From contig JBQTHD010000036.1 of the NCBI GenBank assembly GCA_052390275.1, forward strand, positions 1-40,187: a stretch of DNA of 40,187 bases, read 5' to 3'. The translations under genes and the position numbers were made by a program. The notes beneath the pieces are model-generated. The model searched no databases. It had not been told where the DNA came from and saw nothing but the letters and a program-made list of their open reading frames with translations. Source of the DNA: JBQTHD01 sp052390275. Its GTDB lineage: Bacteria; Actinomycetota; Acidimicrobiia; Acidimicrobiales; AC-14. This document shows, piece by piece, positions 7,308 to 14,979 of the stretch (positions are counted from its first letter, which is position 1; the number at the start of each line of letters is the position of its first letter).

Positions 7308-7353
7308 CTCTGAGGAGTTGGTCCCCCGGTTCCCGCCGGGGGTTCTCCTTTTT
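7276..7353 (+). ncRNA. Candidate short antisense RNA opposite the initiator leader
   Basis: A promoter-like pair (7240-7269) is followed about 50-75 bases later by an intrinsic terminator (7323-7353). Nothing between them codes. The predicted RNA of about 78 nt would be complementary to the untranslated leader of the replication-initiator-like gene. That is the arrangement of plasmid countertranscript RNAs that limit initiator synthesis. Alternatively it is the attenuated leader of the integrase gene at 7529. Sequence layout only; no expression evidence. Confidence 0.35.
7323..7353 (+). terminator. Intrinsic terminator
   Basis: CCCCCGG (7323-7329) pairs perfectly with CCGGGGG (7336-7342) around a 6-base loop. 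It is followed by TTCTCCTTTTT on the plus strand. Confidence 0.65.
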
Positions 7354-7528
7354 CGGCTGGCCTTCGCTGGCTAGGCGGACGTTCTCGTTAGGCGGATCCT
7401 CCTGAGAGAGCGACTGCAGCGATGCGGCCCTGTAGGTGCCCGGCGCCTTCCCGGACGCCTCCCCATCGGCTGCCTCGGCCTGTGTAGGAAGCGCGTCGCC
7501 CGGTACGCCCGAGTCGTACGATCCGCGC

Positions 7529-8656
7529 ATGGCGTGGATTCGAGCAACGAACGCAGGCACCTGGCAGGTTCGGTACCGAGATCCGGTCGGCCGGGAGCGG
7601 GCACGGAACTTCACCCGCAAGACGGATGCCACTCGCTTTGCCCGGTCCGTCGAGACTGACAAGCTCAGGGGCGACTGGCACGACCCGCGCCTGGCTCGTC
7701 AGACGTTCGCAGAGTGGGCCGATGAATGGTTCGACCACGCGACTCACCTCAAGCCGAAGACCCGCGATGACTACCGGCGAACTATGGAGATCCATGTTCT
7801 GCCGGCCTTGGCATCGGCGCAGGTCGGGAACCTCGATCGGCCGGCCATGAGGCGATTCGTCGGTGACCTCGTCAGTGGCGGCGCCGGGCCAAGCACGATC
7901 TACGCAGCCGTCAAGGTCGCTCGCCTGATATTGGGAGTGGCCCTCGACGCCGGGGCGATCAAGGCAAATCCCGCGACAGGGCTTCGCCTGCCGCGCCCGG
8001 GGCGGACCGAGATGCAGTTCTTGACGGCCGGACAAGTCGAGACCCTCGCCGAGGAGATGGCATCTCCGTACCAAACCCTCGTTCGGTTTGCTGCGTACAC
8101 GGGGCTTCGTGCGGGAGAGATCGGTGCCCTGCGTTCCGGCCGGCTCGACCTCCGTTCGGGCATCGTTGAGGTCACGGAGTCCCTTTCCGACGTCAACGGA
8201 ACGCTGATCTTCGGCTCCACCAAGAACTACGCCAACCGGCACGTGCCTCTGCCGCCATTCCTCCAGCAGGAGTTGGACGCGTACCTCGCCACGCGGTCGC
8301 TCGGACCGGAGGACCTCGTCTTCACGGCCAAATTGGGTGGACCCCTCCGCCACAATCTGTTCTCGCGACGGGTTTTCAAGCCTGCCGTGCGGGCAGCGGG
8401 CCTCCCCGAGGGGTTCCGCTTCCACGACCTTCGCCACACCTACGCAGCGTTCTGTATCGCCTCCACAGCTGACCCGTACGCCGTGATGAGGCGGATGGGG
8501 CACTCCTCGATCACCGTGACGTACGACACCTACGGGCACCTGTTCCCGGAGCGCGACGCGGAGATCACGGCGAATCTGGAGAGTCTGCGACGAGCGGGTG
8601 CGGACTCTGTGCGGACTCGCTCCGGTGACGCTCTCGTGGCTGACCCGGCTAAATAG
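7529..8656 (+). CDS. int: Tyrosine recombinase, integrase of the element
   Basis: 375 residues counted from ATG 7529 (MAWIRATNAG). The frame is open upstream to 7436, but that part looks non-coding. An N-terminal arm-binding/AP2-like part (TWQVRYRDPVGRERARNF) precedes a core-binding SAM-like domain (TFAEWADEWFDH to VGDLVSG, about 60-115). The catalytic domain has Arg194 (YTGLRAGEIGAL), Lys232, His299 and Arg302 (HDLRHTYA), His325 (MGHSSITVTYDTYGHL) and Tyr335, so all six catalytic positions are present. It ends 23 bases from the 3' end of tRNA-Ala, the usual place for an integrase that recombines at a tRNA 3' end. The rest of the element lies to its left, beyond the window. Confidence 0.95.
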   Translation: MAWIRATNAGTWQVRYRDPVGRERARNFTRKTDATRFARSVETDKLRGDWHDPRLARQTFAEWADEWFDHATHLKPKTRDDYRRTMEIHVLPALASAQVGNLDRPAMRRFVGDLVSGGAGPSTIYAAVKVARLILGVALDAGAIKANPATGLRLPRPGRTEMQFLTAGQVETLAEEMASPYQTLVRFAAYTGLRAGEIGALRSGRLDLRSGIVEVTESLSDVNGTLIFGSTKNYANRHVPLPPFLQQELDAYLATRSLGPEDLVFTAKLGGPLRHNLFSRRVFKPAVRAAGLPEGFRFHDLRHTYAAFCIASTADPYAVMRRMGHSSITVTYDTYGHLFPERDAEITANLESLRRAGADSVRTRSGDALVADPAK

Positions 8657-8679
8657 CCTCTGACCAGCACTTTTGTCGG

Positions 8680-8702
8680 TGGAGACGATGGGACTCGAAC
8701 CC
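8680..8702. other. Probable attachment site at the 3' end of tRNA-Ala
   Basis: The integrase abuts the tRNA 3' end, and elements of this type recombine within the T-arm and acceptor of the tRNA. The crossover core should be a direct repeat of this stretch at the far left end of the element, which is outside the window. Exact limits cannot be read here. Confidence 0.4.
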
Positions 8703-8753
8703 ACGACCCCCTGCTTGCAAAGCAGGTGCTCTAGCCAACTGAGCTACGTCCCC
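8680..8753 (-). tRNA. tRNA-Ala (anticodon TGC)
   Basis: The minus strand folds as a full cloverleaf. The acceptor GGGGACG (from 8753) pairs with CGTCTCC and includes the G3-U70 wobble pair that is the alanine identity element. The D-arm is AGCTCAGTTGGCTAGAGC, the anticodon arm CCTGC-TTTGCAA-GCAGG gives TGC, and the T-arm contains GGTTCGAGTCC. The discriminator base is A. CCA is not encoded (ACCGA follows). It serves as the integration target of the neighbouring element. Confidence 0.97.
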
Positions 8754-8882
8754 GTCTGGGCCGGCGTGGGGCGCAGGGCCCCGAACCGAATCCTCTGGCG
8801 CCCCGGATCGTAATATGCCCGTGCCTGCCCCAGAGCCGGGAGAATCGAATGGTTCCATCGGGCGAACATCGGCGGCTGCCAC

Positions 8883-9779
8883 ATGCCTGAGCTTCCGGAG
8901 ATGCAGGCATTGGCGGAACGTCTGGACGCCGCTTTTGCCTCGGCCACAGTTGAGCGCATCGACGTCTTGGGGTTCAGCGCCCTCAAGACAGTCGCTCCGG
9001 GTCCGCCGGAGTTGATTGGCGCCATCCTGTCGCGGGTCGGTCGCCGGGGAAAGTACCTGGTCTTCGACCTGACGATCGGGCCCCCCGAGCAGGCTCCCGG
9101 CCCCGCCGGGACCACTCCGGCCGGCGGAGCGGCGGCTTCCAGTCGGGTCTTCACCCACTTGTTCCAAGGGGGCCGGGTGACCGTGGAGGACCCACCCCGC
9201 ACCTCCCGCCCGAAGGGTTCCGTGGTCCGCTGGGTCTTCGGTGATGGACCCTCGCTATTGGTCCACGAGTACGGGTCCGAACGGAAGGCTGCCTGGTGGA
9301 TCGTGGCCGGCGACGACCCGGGCCCGACAGCCGGGCTCGGCCCTGAACCCGATGATCCCAGGTTCCATCGACTTGTTATGGAGGGTCAGGACCGCCGCCG
9401 GCTGTTCACGTTTCTGCGGGACCAGCGCACCGTCGCCGGGCTGGGCCGGGGCCACACCGACGACATCCTCCACCGGGCCCGCCTGTCGCCGTACGCCTGC
9501 CTGGCCAACCTGGATCCCGCCGCCCGCCACCGCCTGGGTGAGGCCATCGCCGAAGTGCTGGCGTCAGCCCTGCTTCGCGAGCGGCGGCGCACTGGCGGCC
9601 TCCCCGCCCGCCTGGACAATCGCTTCACCATTCATGGCCGCGCCGGCACCCCTTGCCCGATCTGTGGTGGCGACCTGCGGCGCGTTTCCTATGAGTCCTA
9701 CGAACTCACCTACTGCCCCGTCTGCCAAACCGGAGGAAAACCGCTGTCCGATCGGCGCATGTCCCGCCTGCTGCGCTGA
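8883..9779 (+). CDS. Fpg/Nei-family DNA glycosylase, atypical
   Basis: 298 residues starting MPELPEMQAL, which fixes the start: after Met removal Pro is the Schiff-base nucleophile and Glu the general acid. RRGKYLVFDL carries the conserved Lys. The helix-two-turn-helix region reads AGLGRGHTDDILHRARLSPY, where family members usually have G-x-G-N-x-Y, so the DNA-contacting Asn is missing. The C-terminal zinc finger is CPIC, 16 residues, CPVC, but the conserved Arg before the third Cys is replaced (SYELTYCPVC). It should excise damaged bases and nick abasic sites, but substrate preference may differ from MutM. It is divergent from tRNA-Ala. The ribosome site is weak (GGCGG). Confidence 0.85.
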   Translation: MPELPEMQALAERLDAAFASATVERIDVLGFSALKTVAPGPPELIGAILSRVGRRGKYLVFDLTIGPPEQAPGPAGTTPAGGAAASSRVFTHLFQGGRVTVEDPPRTSRPKGSVVRWVFGDGPSLLVHEYGSERKAAWWIVAGDDPGPTAGLGPEPDDPRFHRLVMEGQDRRRLFTFLRDQRTVAGLGRGHTDDILHRARLSPYACLANLDPAARHRLGEAIAEVLASALLRERRRTGGLPARLDNRFTIHGRAGTPCPICGGDLRRVSYESYELTYCPVCQTGGKPLSDRRMSRLLR

Positions 9780-9886
9780 TCCGGGACCCGAACGGCCACC
9801 CACCCGACCCACGTTGAACGGAGACTGCACCCGCCTCCCGGCTCCGAGGGGCCGGGTTCATTCATTTCCTGACCCCCAGGGTGGAT

Positions 9887-11032
9887 TCAGCCAGCAGGAG
9901 CCGTCCCAAGCCCACCCGGGCCGTCGAAACGGGCAGCCTTGACGCCGAGCGCGGCCAACTCGGCCAGGAACGCTCCGGGGTCCAACAAAGAAGCCAGACC
10001 ATAGGCTCCCGGGGGCAGGCGACCGTCCGCCGCCCAACGGGCGGCCAGCGCCGCCACTCCGCCGGCGGCCACCGACGGGCGATCGATCACCCCGTAGATG
10101 AGGCTTCTCACCTCGGGATTCGGTAAGCGTGGATTCCCTGAACCTGCTGGCGGGGATGAATCCGACTGCGCAGGGGCTGCCGGGTCCGGACCGGTCGCCG
10201 GGGCCGACGAGGGGGCCGGCCGGCCGGACACCTCCACCCGCACACCGCCCAGAGATTCTCCGGCCGCGCGCGCCCCCGACAAGGGCTTGGACCAGGTTCT
10301 GGTGGACAACCCGGGCCGGCACGCCCACCCCAACTGGCGGTTGACCCGCTGAACTCGTGTCACGGCCAGGCGGGCGGTTACCCGCTCGGCTGACGGGAAG
10401 GCGTTCACCAGCAGCCTCGTGTCGGCCAGGTTGGCCCGGTAACAGTCGCGGGCGCCCAAGGGCTCTGGGAACCAGATGAGCCTGCGTCCAGAGCCCGATG
10501 CGTGGGAGGTCCACCCACTCCCGTTCCACTCCCGGCACAATCCCACCTGGGCCCGCCGCCACTGATCGCCGCAGTCCGGGCCCGCCCAGCCCATCCGAGC
10601 AACGTGGACTTCGGTCACCTCGTCGAACTTGCGGGCGCCCAGACCGGCCAGCAGGCCGGCCAGGCCGGGAGCCATGGCCGCCCCCACCACCAGGGTCCTT
10701 CCGGCCGCCAGGGCGGTTGCCGCCAGGCCAAGGAGGGCCCCGACCTGGTCGGAGTCGTCTGACGTGGCAATCACGTGGCAGCCGTCAGCCAGGGCGCGGG
10801 CGGCGTGGGCCACCTGGGGCCCGCCCCCGGCCAGGACCACGACGTCGAGGTTCGACATGGCGGCCTCGGCCGTGGCCACCGAGCGGGCATGGGGCCCGAG
10901 GGACTCCGACACCTGGTCTCGCCGATCCTCATTGGGGTCGAACACCGCCAGAAGATCGACCCCGGGTACCGATACCAGTTGGCGCCCGGCCCGCGCCCCG
11001 AGGCTTCCGGCGCCCACCAGACCCACCCTCAT
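9887..11032 (-). CDS. NAD(P)-binding oxidoreductase, dihydrodipicolinate reductase- or saccharopine dehydrogenase-like
   Basis: 381 residues. The N-terminus MRVGLVGAGSLGARAG is a Rossmann G-x-G-x-x-G nucleotide fold, followed by LLAVFDPNEDRRDQV (acidic end of strand 2) and LDVVVLAGGGPQVAHAARA, as in dehydrogenases that act on amino-acid-like substrates. VVGAAMAPGLAGLLAGLGA resembles the start of the second domain in saccharopine-dehydrogenase-type proteins. The C-terminal half contains a Pro/Ala/Ser-rich insertion and SLIYGVIDRPSVAAGGVAAL. The substrate cannot be told. Its ATG overlaps the stop of the small upstream ORF (ATGA). Confidence 0.65.
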   Translation of the reverse strand: MRVGLVGAGSLGARAGRQLVSVPGVDLLAVFDPNEDRRDQVSESLGPHARSVATAEAAMSNLDVVVLAGGGPQVAHAARALADGCHVIATSDDSDQVGALLGLAATALAAGRTLVVGAAMAPGLAGLLAGLGARKFDEVTEVHVARMGWAGPDCGDQWRRAQVGLCREWNGSGWTSHASGSGRRLIWFPEPLGARDCYRANLADTRLLVNAFPSAERVTARLAVTRVQRVNRQLGWACRPGLSTRTWSKPLSGARAAGESLGGVRVEVSGRPAPSSAPATGPDPAAPAQSDSSPPAGSGNPRLPNPEVRSLIYGVIDRPSVAAGGVAALAARWAADGRLPPGAYGLASLLDPGAFLAELAALGVKAARFDGPGGLGTAPAG

Positions 11033-11247
11033 TCCGGCTGGCTCGCGGGGGGTTCGCCGGCCGGAGCGGCGGGGCCGCCGACGGGCAAGTCCTGGGTTTG
11101 AGGCCGGCCGTCGCCAAGGTCGTCGGGCCCGAGTTCAACCCACCTTCCCGGAACGGCGGGCAGGCCGGGGCCGGCTCGCAGCCGCACTGCGGAGGCAGCA
11201 AAACCAGCCAAGCCCAGAGCCAGAAGTGCTCTGCGGAACGTTCGCAC
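11029..11247 (-). CDS. Small single-pass membrane or secreted protein
   Basis: 72 residues from GTG 11247. The N-terminus MRTFRRALLALGLAGFAASA is a basic stretch plus a hydrophobic segment, followed by a Pro/Gly-rich soluble tail with RWVELGPDDL. Its stop overlaps the oxidoreductase ATG by four bases, which supports its being translated. Actinobacteria often carry a tiny membrane protein (DLW-39) in this spot by tRNA-Ile, but I see no DLW motif. Confidence 0.5.
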   Translation of the reverse strand: MRTFRRALLALGLAGFAASAVRLRAGPGLPAVPGRWVELGPDDLGDGRPQTQDLPVGGPAAPAGEPPASQPE

Positions 11248-11279
11248 GGTCTCTTTCGACTCCCTCAGGGGCAGGTTGA

Positions 11280-11356
<77 letters not shown>

Positions 11357-11422
11357 GCCCACACGGGCTCAGGCCCGGCCCCAGACGCTATCCCAAGGCT
11401 TTGAGGACCCCCCGGAGCATTG

Positions 11423-12049
11423 TCAGGTCTTGGGCTCTATCCGCCGGGCCAGCCGCACGGGGATCTCCGGCTTGGCCGGGCTGGTTCCGGGGCGGGGCCG
11501 GGACCGGTTGGACCCCGCCGACCCCCCAACGCGCGGGCGGCCCGCCGCCTTACCCTGCTTGCGGGTCGGCCGCGGCTGGCGGGCGCGATTGGGGGCTGCG
11601 AGTTCGGCCCGCTTTGTCGTCGACTCCCGGCGCGTGGGTGAGGAGGCCACCCGATCATCGGCCGGATCCGCTCCAGCCGACGGACCCGGGCTCCGCTCCC
11701 CGCCGGCAACCACCAGCTTGACCCCGCCGACCAGGTCGCTGATCAGGTTGAACAGGACAGCCATGACCACGTTGGCCCCGCAGCCGAGCCCCACGACCGC
11801 GACCCCCGTGGCCAGCACGGCCCGGAACATCTGGCCGCCTTTCAGTTGGAACTCACCGGCATAGAAGAGATCACCGATGAGGCTCTCCACATTCCCCCGC
11901 CAGCCGCTGCTGGTTGCGGTCCACCACAAGAACGTGGACGCCACCAGAGCCATGGCGAACAGGCTGATGTAGAGCAATGCCGAGATCCGCAGCACACTCC
12001 ACGGTGAGACCCGGCGGATGACCAGTTGGGTCTCATCGGCCCGCTTCAC
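11423..12049 (-). CDS. DUF3566 membrane protein
   Basis: 208 residues. The first 120 match the DUF3566 pattern: RRVSPWSVLRISALLYISLF (first membrane segment), NVESLIGDLFYAGEFQLKGG, a second membrane segment around VLATGVAVVGLGCGANVVMA, and VLFNLISDLVGGVKLVV. The remaining 85 residues are a disordered Arg/Pro/Ser-rich tail; in the family the tail is usually N-terminal. Found beside gyrA across actinobacteria (Rv0007 in M. tuberculosis), function unproven, probably envelope related. Start GTG 12049 has GGAG six bases upstream, lying across the stop of the preceding gene. Confidence 0.88.
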   Translation of the reverse strand: MKRADETQLVIRRVSPWSVLRISALLYISLFAMALVASTFLWWTATSSGWRGNVESLIGDLFYAGEFQLKGGQMFRAVLATGVAVVGLGCGANVVMAVLFNLISDLVGGVKLVVAGGERSPGPSAGADPADDRVASSPTRRESTTKRAELAAPNRARQPRPTRKQGKAAGRPRVGGSAGSNRSRPRPGTSPAKPEIPVRLARRIEPKT

Positions 12050-12052
12050 CGG

Positions 12053-12403
12053 TTACTCCGCCACTCCGGTCGACACCGCCCGGGCGGTCGCTCGGGCCGG
12101 GCCCACCCCGGTGGTCACCCGCACCCCTTGGTGGCCCTGCTCGAACCCCAGCAGTCGGGCGCCGTTGGCCTCGGCCACCTCCCCGGCGGCCCGGCGTCCA
12201 GCCGAGGGTGATCCGCCCTGGCCGGCCGCAGCCAGGGCGGCGGCATCGGCCGCCGTCTGGGCCTGGGCGCGCGACACAGCAGCCTTACCCAAAGCACCCA
12301 ACCCCAGGACCATCAATCCAGCCAGCATTACACCCACGGCCATCAGGGGGATGATCGAACCCCCCTGGCTTCGTTGCCCTGTCGTTGCACGACCCGCACC
12401 CAT
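12053..12403 (-). CDS. TadE/TadG-like pilus or secretion-associated small membrane protein
   Basis: 116 residues. RSQGGSIIPLMAVGVMLAGL is the short basic N-terminus and single hydrophobic helix of TadE/TadG-type pseudopilins. AQTAADAAALAAAG is the hallmark that follows the helix. The start is ATG 12403, because AAGGAG stands nine bases ahead; the frame is open to 12421. Such proteins usually lie beside Flp-pilus genes, so an isolated copy between gyrA and the DUF3566 gene is unusual. The next gene begins 3 bases after its stop, suggesting one transcript. Confidence 0.7.
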   Translation of the reverse strand: MGAGRATTGQRSQGGSIIPLMAVGVMLAGLMVLGLGALGKAAVSRAQAQTAADAAALAAAGQGGSPSAGRRAAGEVAEANGARLLGFEQGHQGVRVTTGVGPARATARAVSTGVAE

Positions 12404-12531
12404 TGGTTCCCACTCCTTCATCGTCTACCCGCCCCAAACCCTTCATCCAAACCACTTGGGAACGCGGTGTGGATTCCTGGTCGTGGCGGGCTTGCCTTGG
12501 GGGGAAGTGAGGGGCTCTCGCCCGAGTGGGG

Positions 12532-14979
12532 TTACTCCTCGTTGGTCAGCACCGGGGCGGCCGCTGCGACCGATTGGCCCTCGTCCAGTTGCATCACCTT
12601 GACCCCAGTGGCGTCGCGGCCTTGGGAGGAGATCTGACGAACAGCGGTGCGGATAGTGGTCCCGCCGGAGGAGATCAAAAAGATCTCGTCGTCGAGAGAG
12701 GCAGTGAAGGCGGCCACCACGTAACCCCGACGAGCGGTGAGGCGGATGCCGCGAACCCCAATGGTGCCACGGCCCTTGCGGGGAAAGCGATCGAGTTTGG
12801 TTCTTTTTCCGTAGCCCGCGTCGGTGACGATCAACAGGTCCGTATCGTCCCGGGCCACGTCGGAGGAGACCACCTCGTCGTCGTCGCGCAGGCGCATCCC
12901 GATCACCCCTTGCGCGGCCCGGCCACTCGGGCGGACGTCGTCTTCGGAGAACCGAACGGTGGTGCCGGAACGGGCCACCATGAAGATGTCGTCAGTTCCG
13001 CCGGTTTGGATCACGCGAACCAACTCGTCGTCGTCGCGCAGGTTGATGGCGATCAGGCCGTCGCGTCGGGAGGAGTCGTACTCGGTGAACCGGGTCTTCT
13101 TCACCTGCCCCCGGCGCGTGACGAACATCAGGAACCGGCTGGTTTCGTAGTCCCGGGTGTCGATAACCGCGGCGATTTTCTCGCTCGGTGCCAGGGGAAG
13201 CAGGTTGACGATCGCCGTGCCCCGAGCCGTGCGTTCCTTCATGGGGATCTCATGGGCCTTGAGCCGGTAGACCTTGCCTCGAGTCGAGAAGAACAACAGG
13301 AAGGCATGGGCGGTGGTGGAGATGATCCGCTCCACATAGTCGGAGTCCTTCAGCTTGGCTCCGGCCACCCCTCGGCCACCCCGGGCCTGGGTGCGGAAGG
13401 CGTCGGCCGAGACGGTCTTGATGTAGCCGGCCTTGCTCATGGTCACCACCAGCTCCTCGTCCTCGATGAGGTCGAGAATGTCGAGGTCGCCAGGGTCAAA
13501 GGTGATCTCGGCCCGCCGTGGCGTGGCGAACCGGGCCCGGGTGTCGGCCAACTCGGTCTTGATGACCCCTCGCAGAACCCCTTGATCGCCCAGAATGGCC
13601 TCCAACTCGGCAATGGCCGCTCGCAGCTTCATCAACTCGGCGTCCAGTTCGGACCGGCCCAACCGGGTGAGCCGGGACAGGGTCATGTCCAAGATGTGCT
13701 CGGCCTGCTCCTCACTGAAGAGAAACGGTTCGGTCATCAGGCCCACCCGGGCGGCCGACTTGTCAGCCGAGGCCCGGATCAGGGCGATGATGGCGTCGAT
13801 CGCGTCGAGGGCCCGGATCAGCCCTTCGACGATGTGCGCCCGGGCCGACGCCTTTCGCAGGCGGAACTGGCTCCGCCGGGTTATGACCTCCACCTGGTGG
13901 CTGATATAGGCCCCCAGGAGTTGGGCCAGGTTGAGGGTCCGGGGCACCCCGTCCACCAGGGCCACGGCGTTCACCCCGAAACTGGTCTGCAGCGGGGTGT
14001 GCTTGTAGAGATTGTTCAGCACCACCAGGGCCGAGGCATCTCGCTTGAGGTAGATGACCAGGCGGGTTCCGTCCCCCGAGGACAGATTCTTGACGTCCCG
14101 GATGCCTTCGATCTGGCGGCTGTCGACCAGCTCACCGATCTTGGAGGCGACCGCTGCCACGCTGACCTGGTAGGGCAACTCGCTGACGACGATCTCGTCG
14201 GTTGTACGACCCTCGACTATGTCCGCCCGGGCCCGCATCCGTACCGAACCACGCCCGGTCCGGTACGCGTCCATCAACCCGGCCCGCCCCAGGATGTAGG
14301 CCCCGGTGGGGAAGTCGGGCCCGGTGACAAAGCGCATCAGGTCGTCGGGTGTGGCCTCGGGATGGTCGATTAGATGCAGGGTGGCATCGACGATCTCCCC
14401 AAGGTTGTGGGGGGGGATGTTGGTGGCCATCCCAACGGCGATGCCCTGGCTGCCGTTGACCAAGAGGTTGGGGAACCGGGCCGGCATGACCGTTGGTTCG
14501 TTGAACTCTCCCGAGTAGTTGTCCGCGAAATCGACGGTGTCCTCGTCGATTCCAGCCATCATGGTCATGGCCAGGGCGGACAGGCGGCACTCGGTGTAGC
14601 GCTCGGCCGCGGCCTCGAAATCTGAGGATCCGTAGTTGCCGTGAAAATCGATCAGGGGGTGGCGCAGGCTGAAGGGTTGAGCCATGCGCACCAGGGCGTC
14701 GTAAATGGCCTGGTTGCCGTGAGGGTGGTACTTGGCCATGACCTCGCCGGTCACCCGGGCGCATTTGACATGCGGCCGGTCGGGCCGGAAACCCTGGTCG
14801 AACATGGCCCACAGGATCCGGCGGTGCACCGGCTTCAAGCCGTCCCGGACGTCGGGCAGGGCCCGACTGACAATGACGGACATGGCGTAGTCCAGGAAGG
14901 ACCGTTCCATCTCCTCACCCAACTCAATGGGTTCCACCGCGCCGAACTCCATGGGAGGGGTTCCCCCGGCGTTGGTCAT
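12532..14979 (-). CDS. gyrA: DNA gyrase subunit A
   Basis: 815 residues, usual length. Breaks and rejoins DNA to introduce negative supercoils, with GyrB. Tyr128 in AAAERYTECRLSALAM is the catalytic tyrosine. The helix-turn-helix stretch reads KYHPHGNQAIYDALVRMAQ: at positions numbered as in M. tuberculosis it has Asn89, Gln90, Ala91 and Asp94, where that species has Asp89, Ala90, Ser91 and Asp94. The GyrA-box, which separates gyrase from topoisomerase IV, is QARGGRG near residue 530, a slight variant of QRRGGRG. The C-terminal beta-pinwheel repeats are intact and the C-terminus is short and Ala-rich. ATG overlaps the gyrB stop (ATGA). Confidence 0.98.
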   Translation of the reverse strand: MTNAGGTPPMEFGAVEPIELGEEMERSFLDYAMSVIVSRALPDVRDGLKPVHRRILWAMFDQGFRPDRPHVKCARVTGEVMAKYHPHGNQAIYDALVRMAQPFSLRHPLIDFHGNYGSSDFEAAAERYTECRLSALAMTMMAGIDEDTVDFADNYSGEFNEPTVMPARFPNLLVNGSQGIAVGMATNIPPHNLGEIVDATLHLIDHPEATPDDLMRFVTGPDFPTGAYILGRAGLMDAYRTGRGSVRMRARADIVEGRTTDEIVVSELPYQVSVAAVASKIGELVDSRQIEGIRDVKNLSSGDGTRLVIYLKRDASALVVLNNLYKHTPLQTSFGVNAVALVDGVPRTLNLAQLLGAYISHQVEVITRRSQFRLRKASARAHIVEGLIRALDAIDAIIALIRASADKSAARVGLMTEPFLFSEEQAEHILDMTLSRLTRLGRSELDAELMKLRAAIAELEAILGDQGVLRGVIKTELADTRARFATPRRAEITFDPGDLDILDLIEDEELVVTMSKAGYIKTVSADAFRTQARGGRGVAGAKLKDSDYVERIISTTAHAFLLFFSTRGKVYRLKAHEIPMKERTARGTAIVNLLPLAPSEKIAAVIDTRDYETSRFLMFVTRRGQVKKTRFTEYDSSRRDGLIAINLRDDDELVRVIQTGGTDDIFMVARSGTTVRFSEDDVRPSGRAAQGVIGMRLRDDDEVVSSDVARDDTDLLIVTDAGYGKRTKLDRFPRKGRGTIGVRGIRLTARRGYVVAAFTASLDDEIFLISSGGTTIRTAVRQISSQGRDATGVKVMQLDEGQSVAAAAPVLTNEE

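Noticed and set aside
7388..8704. 438-residue open frame antisense to the integrase, running into tRNA-Ala
   Set aside because: The integrase has a complete catalytic set on the other strand, and the frame crosses a tRNA gene.
12526..14373. 615-residue open frame antisense to gyrA
   Set aside because: Shadow of a high-GC gene: no family motif, rich in Gly, His and Gln, and fully inside well-conserved gyrA.
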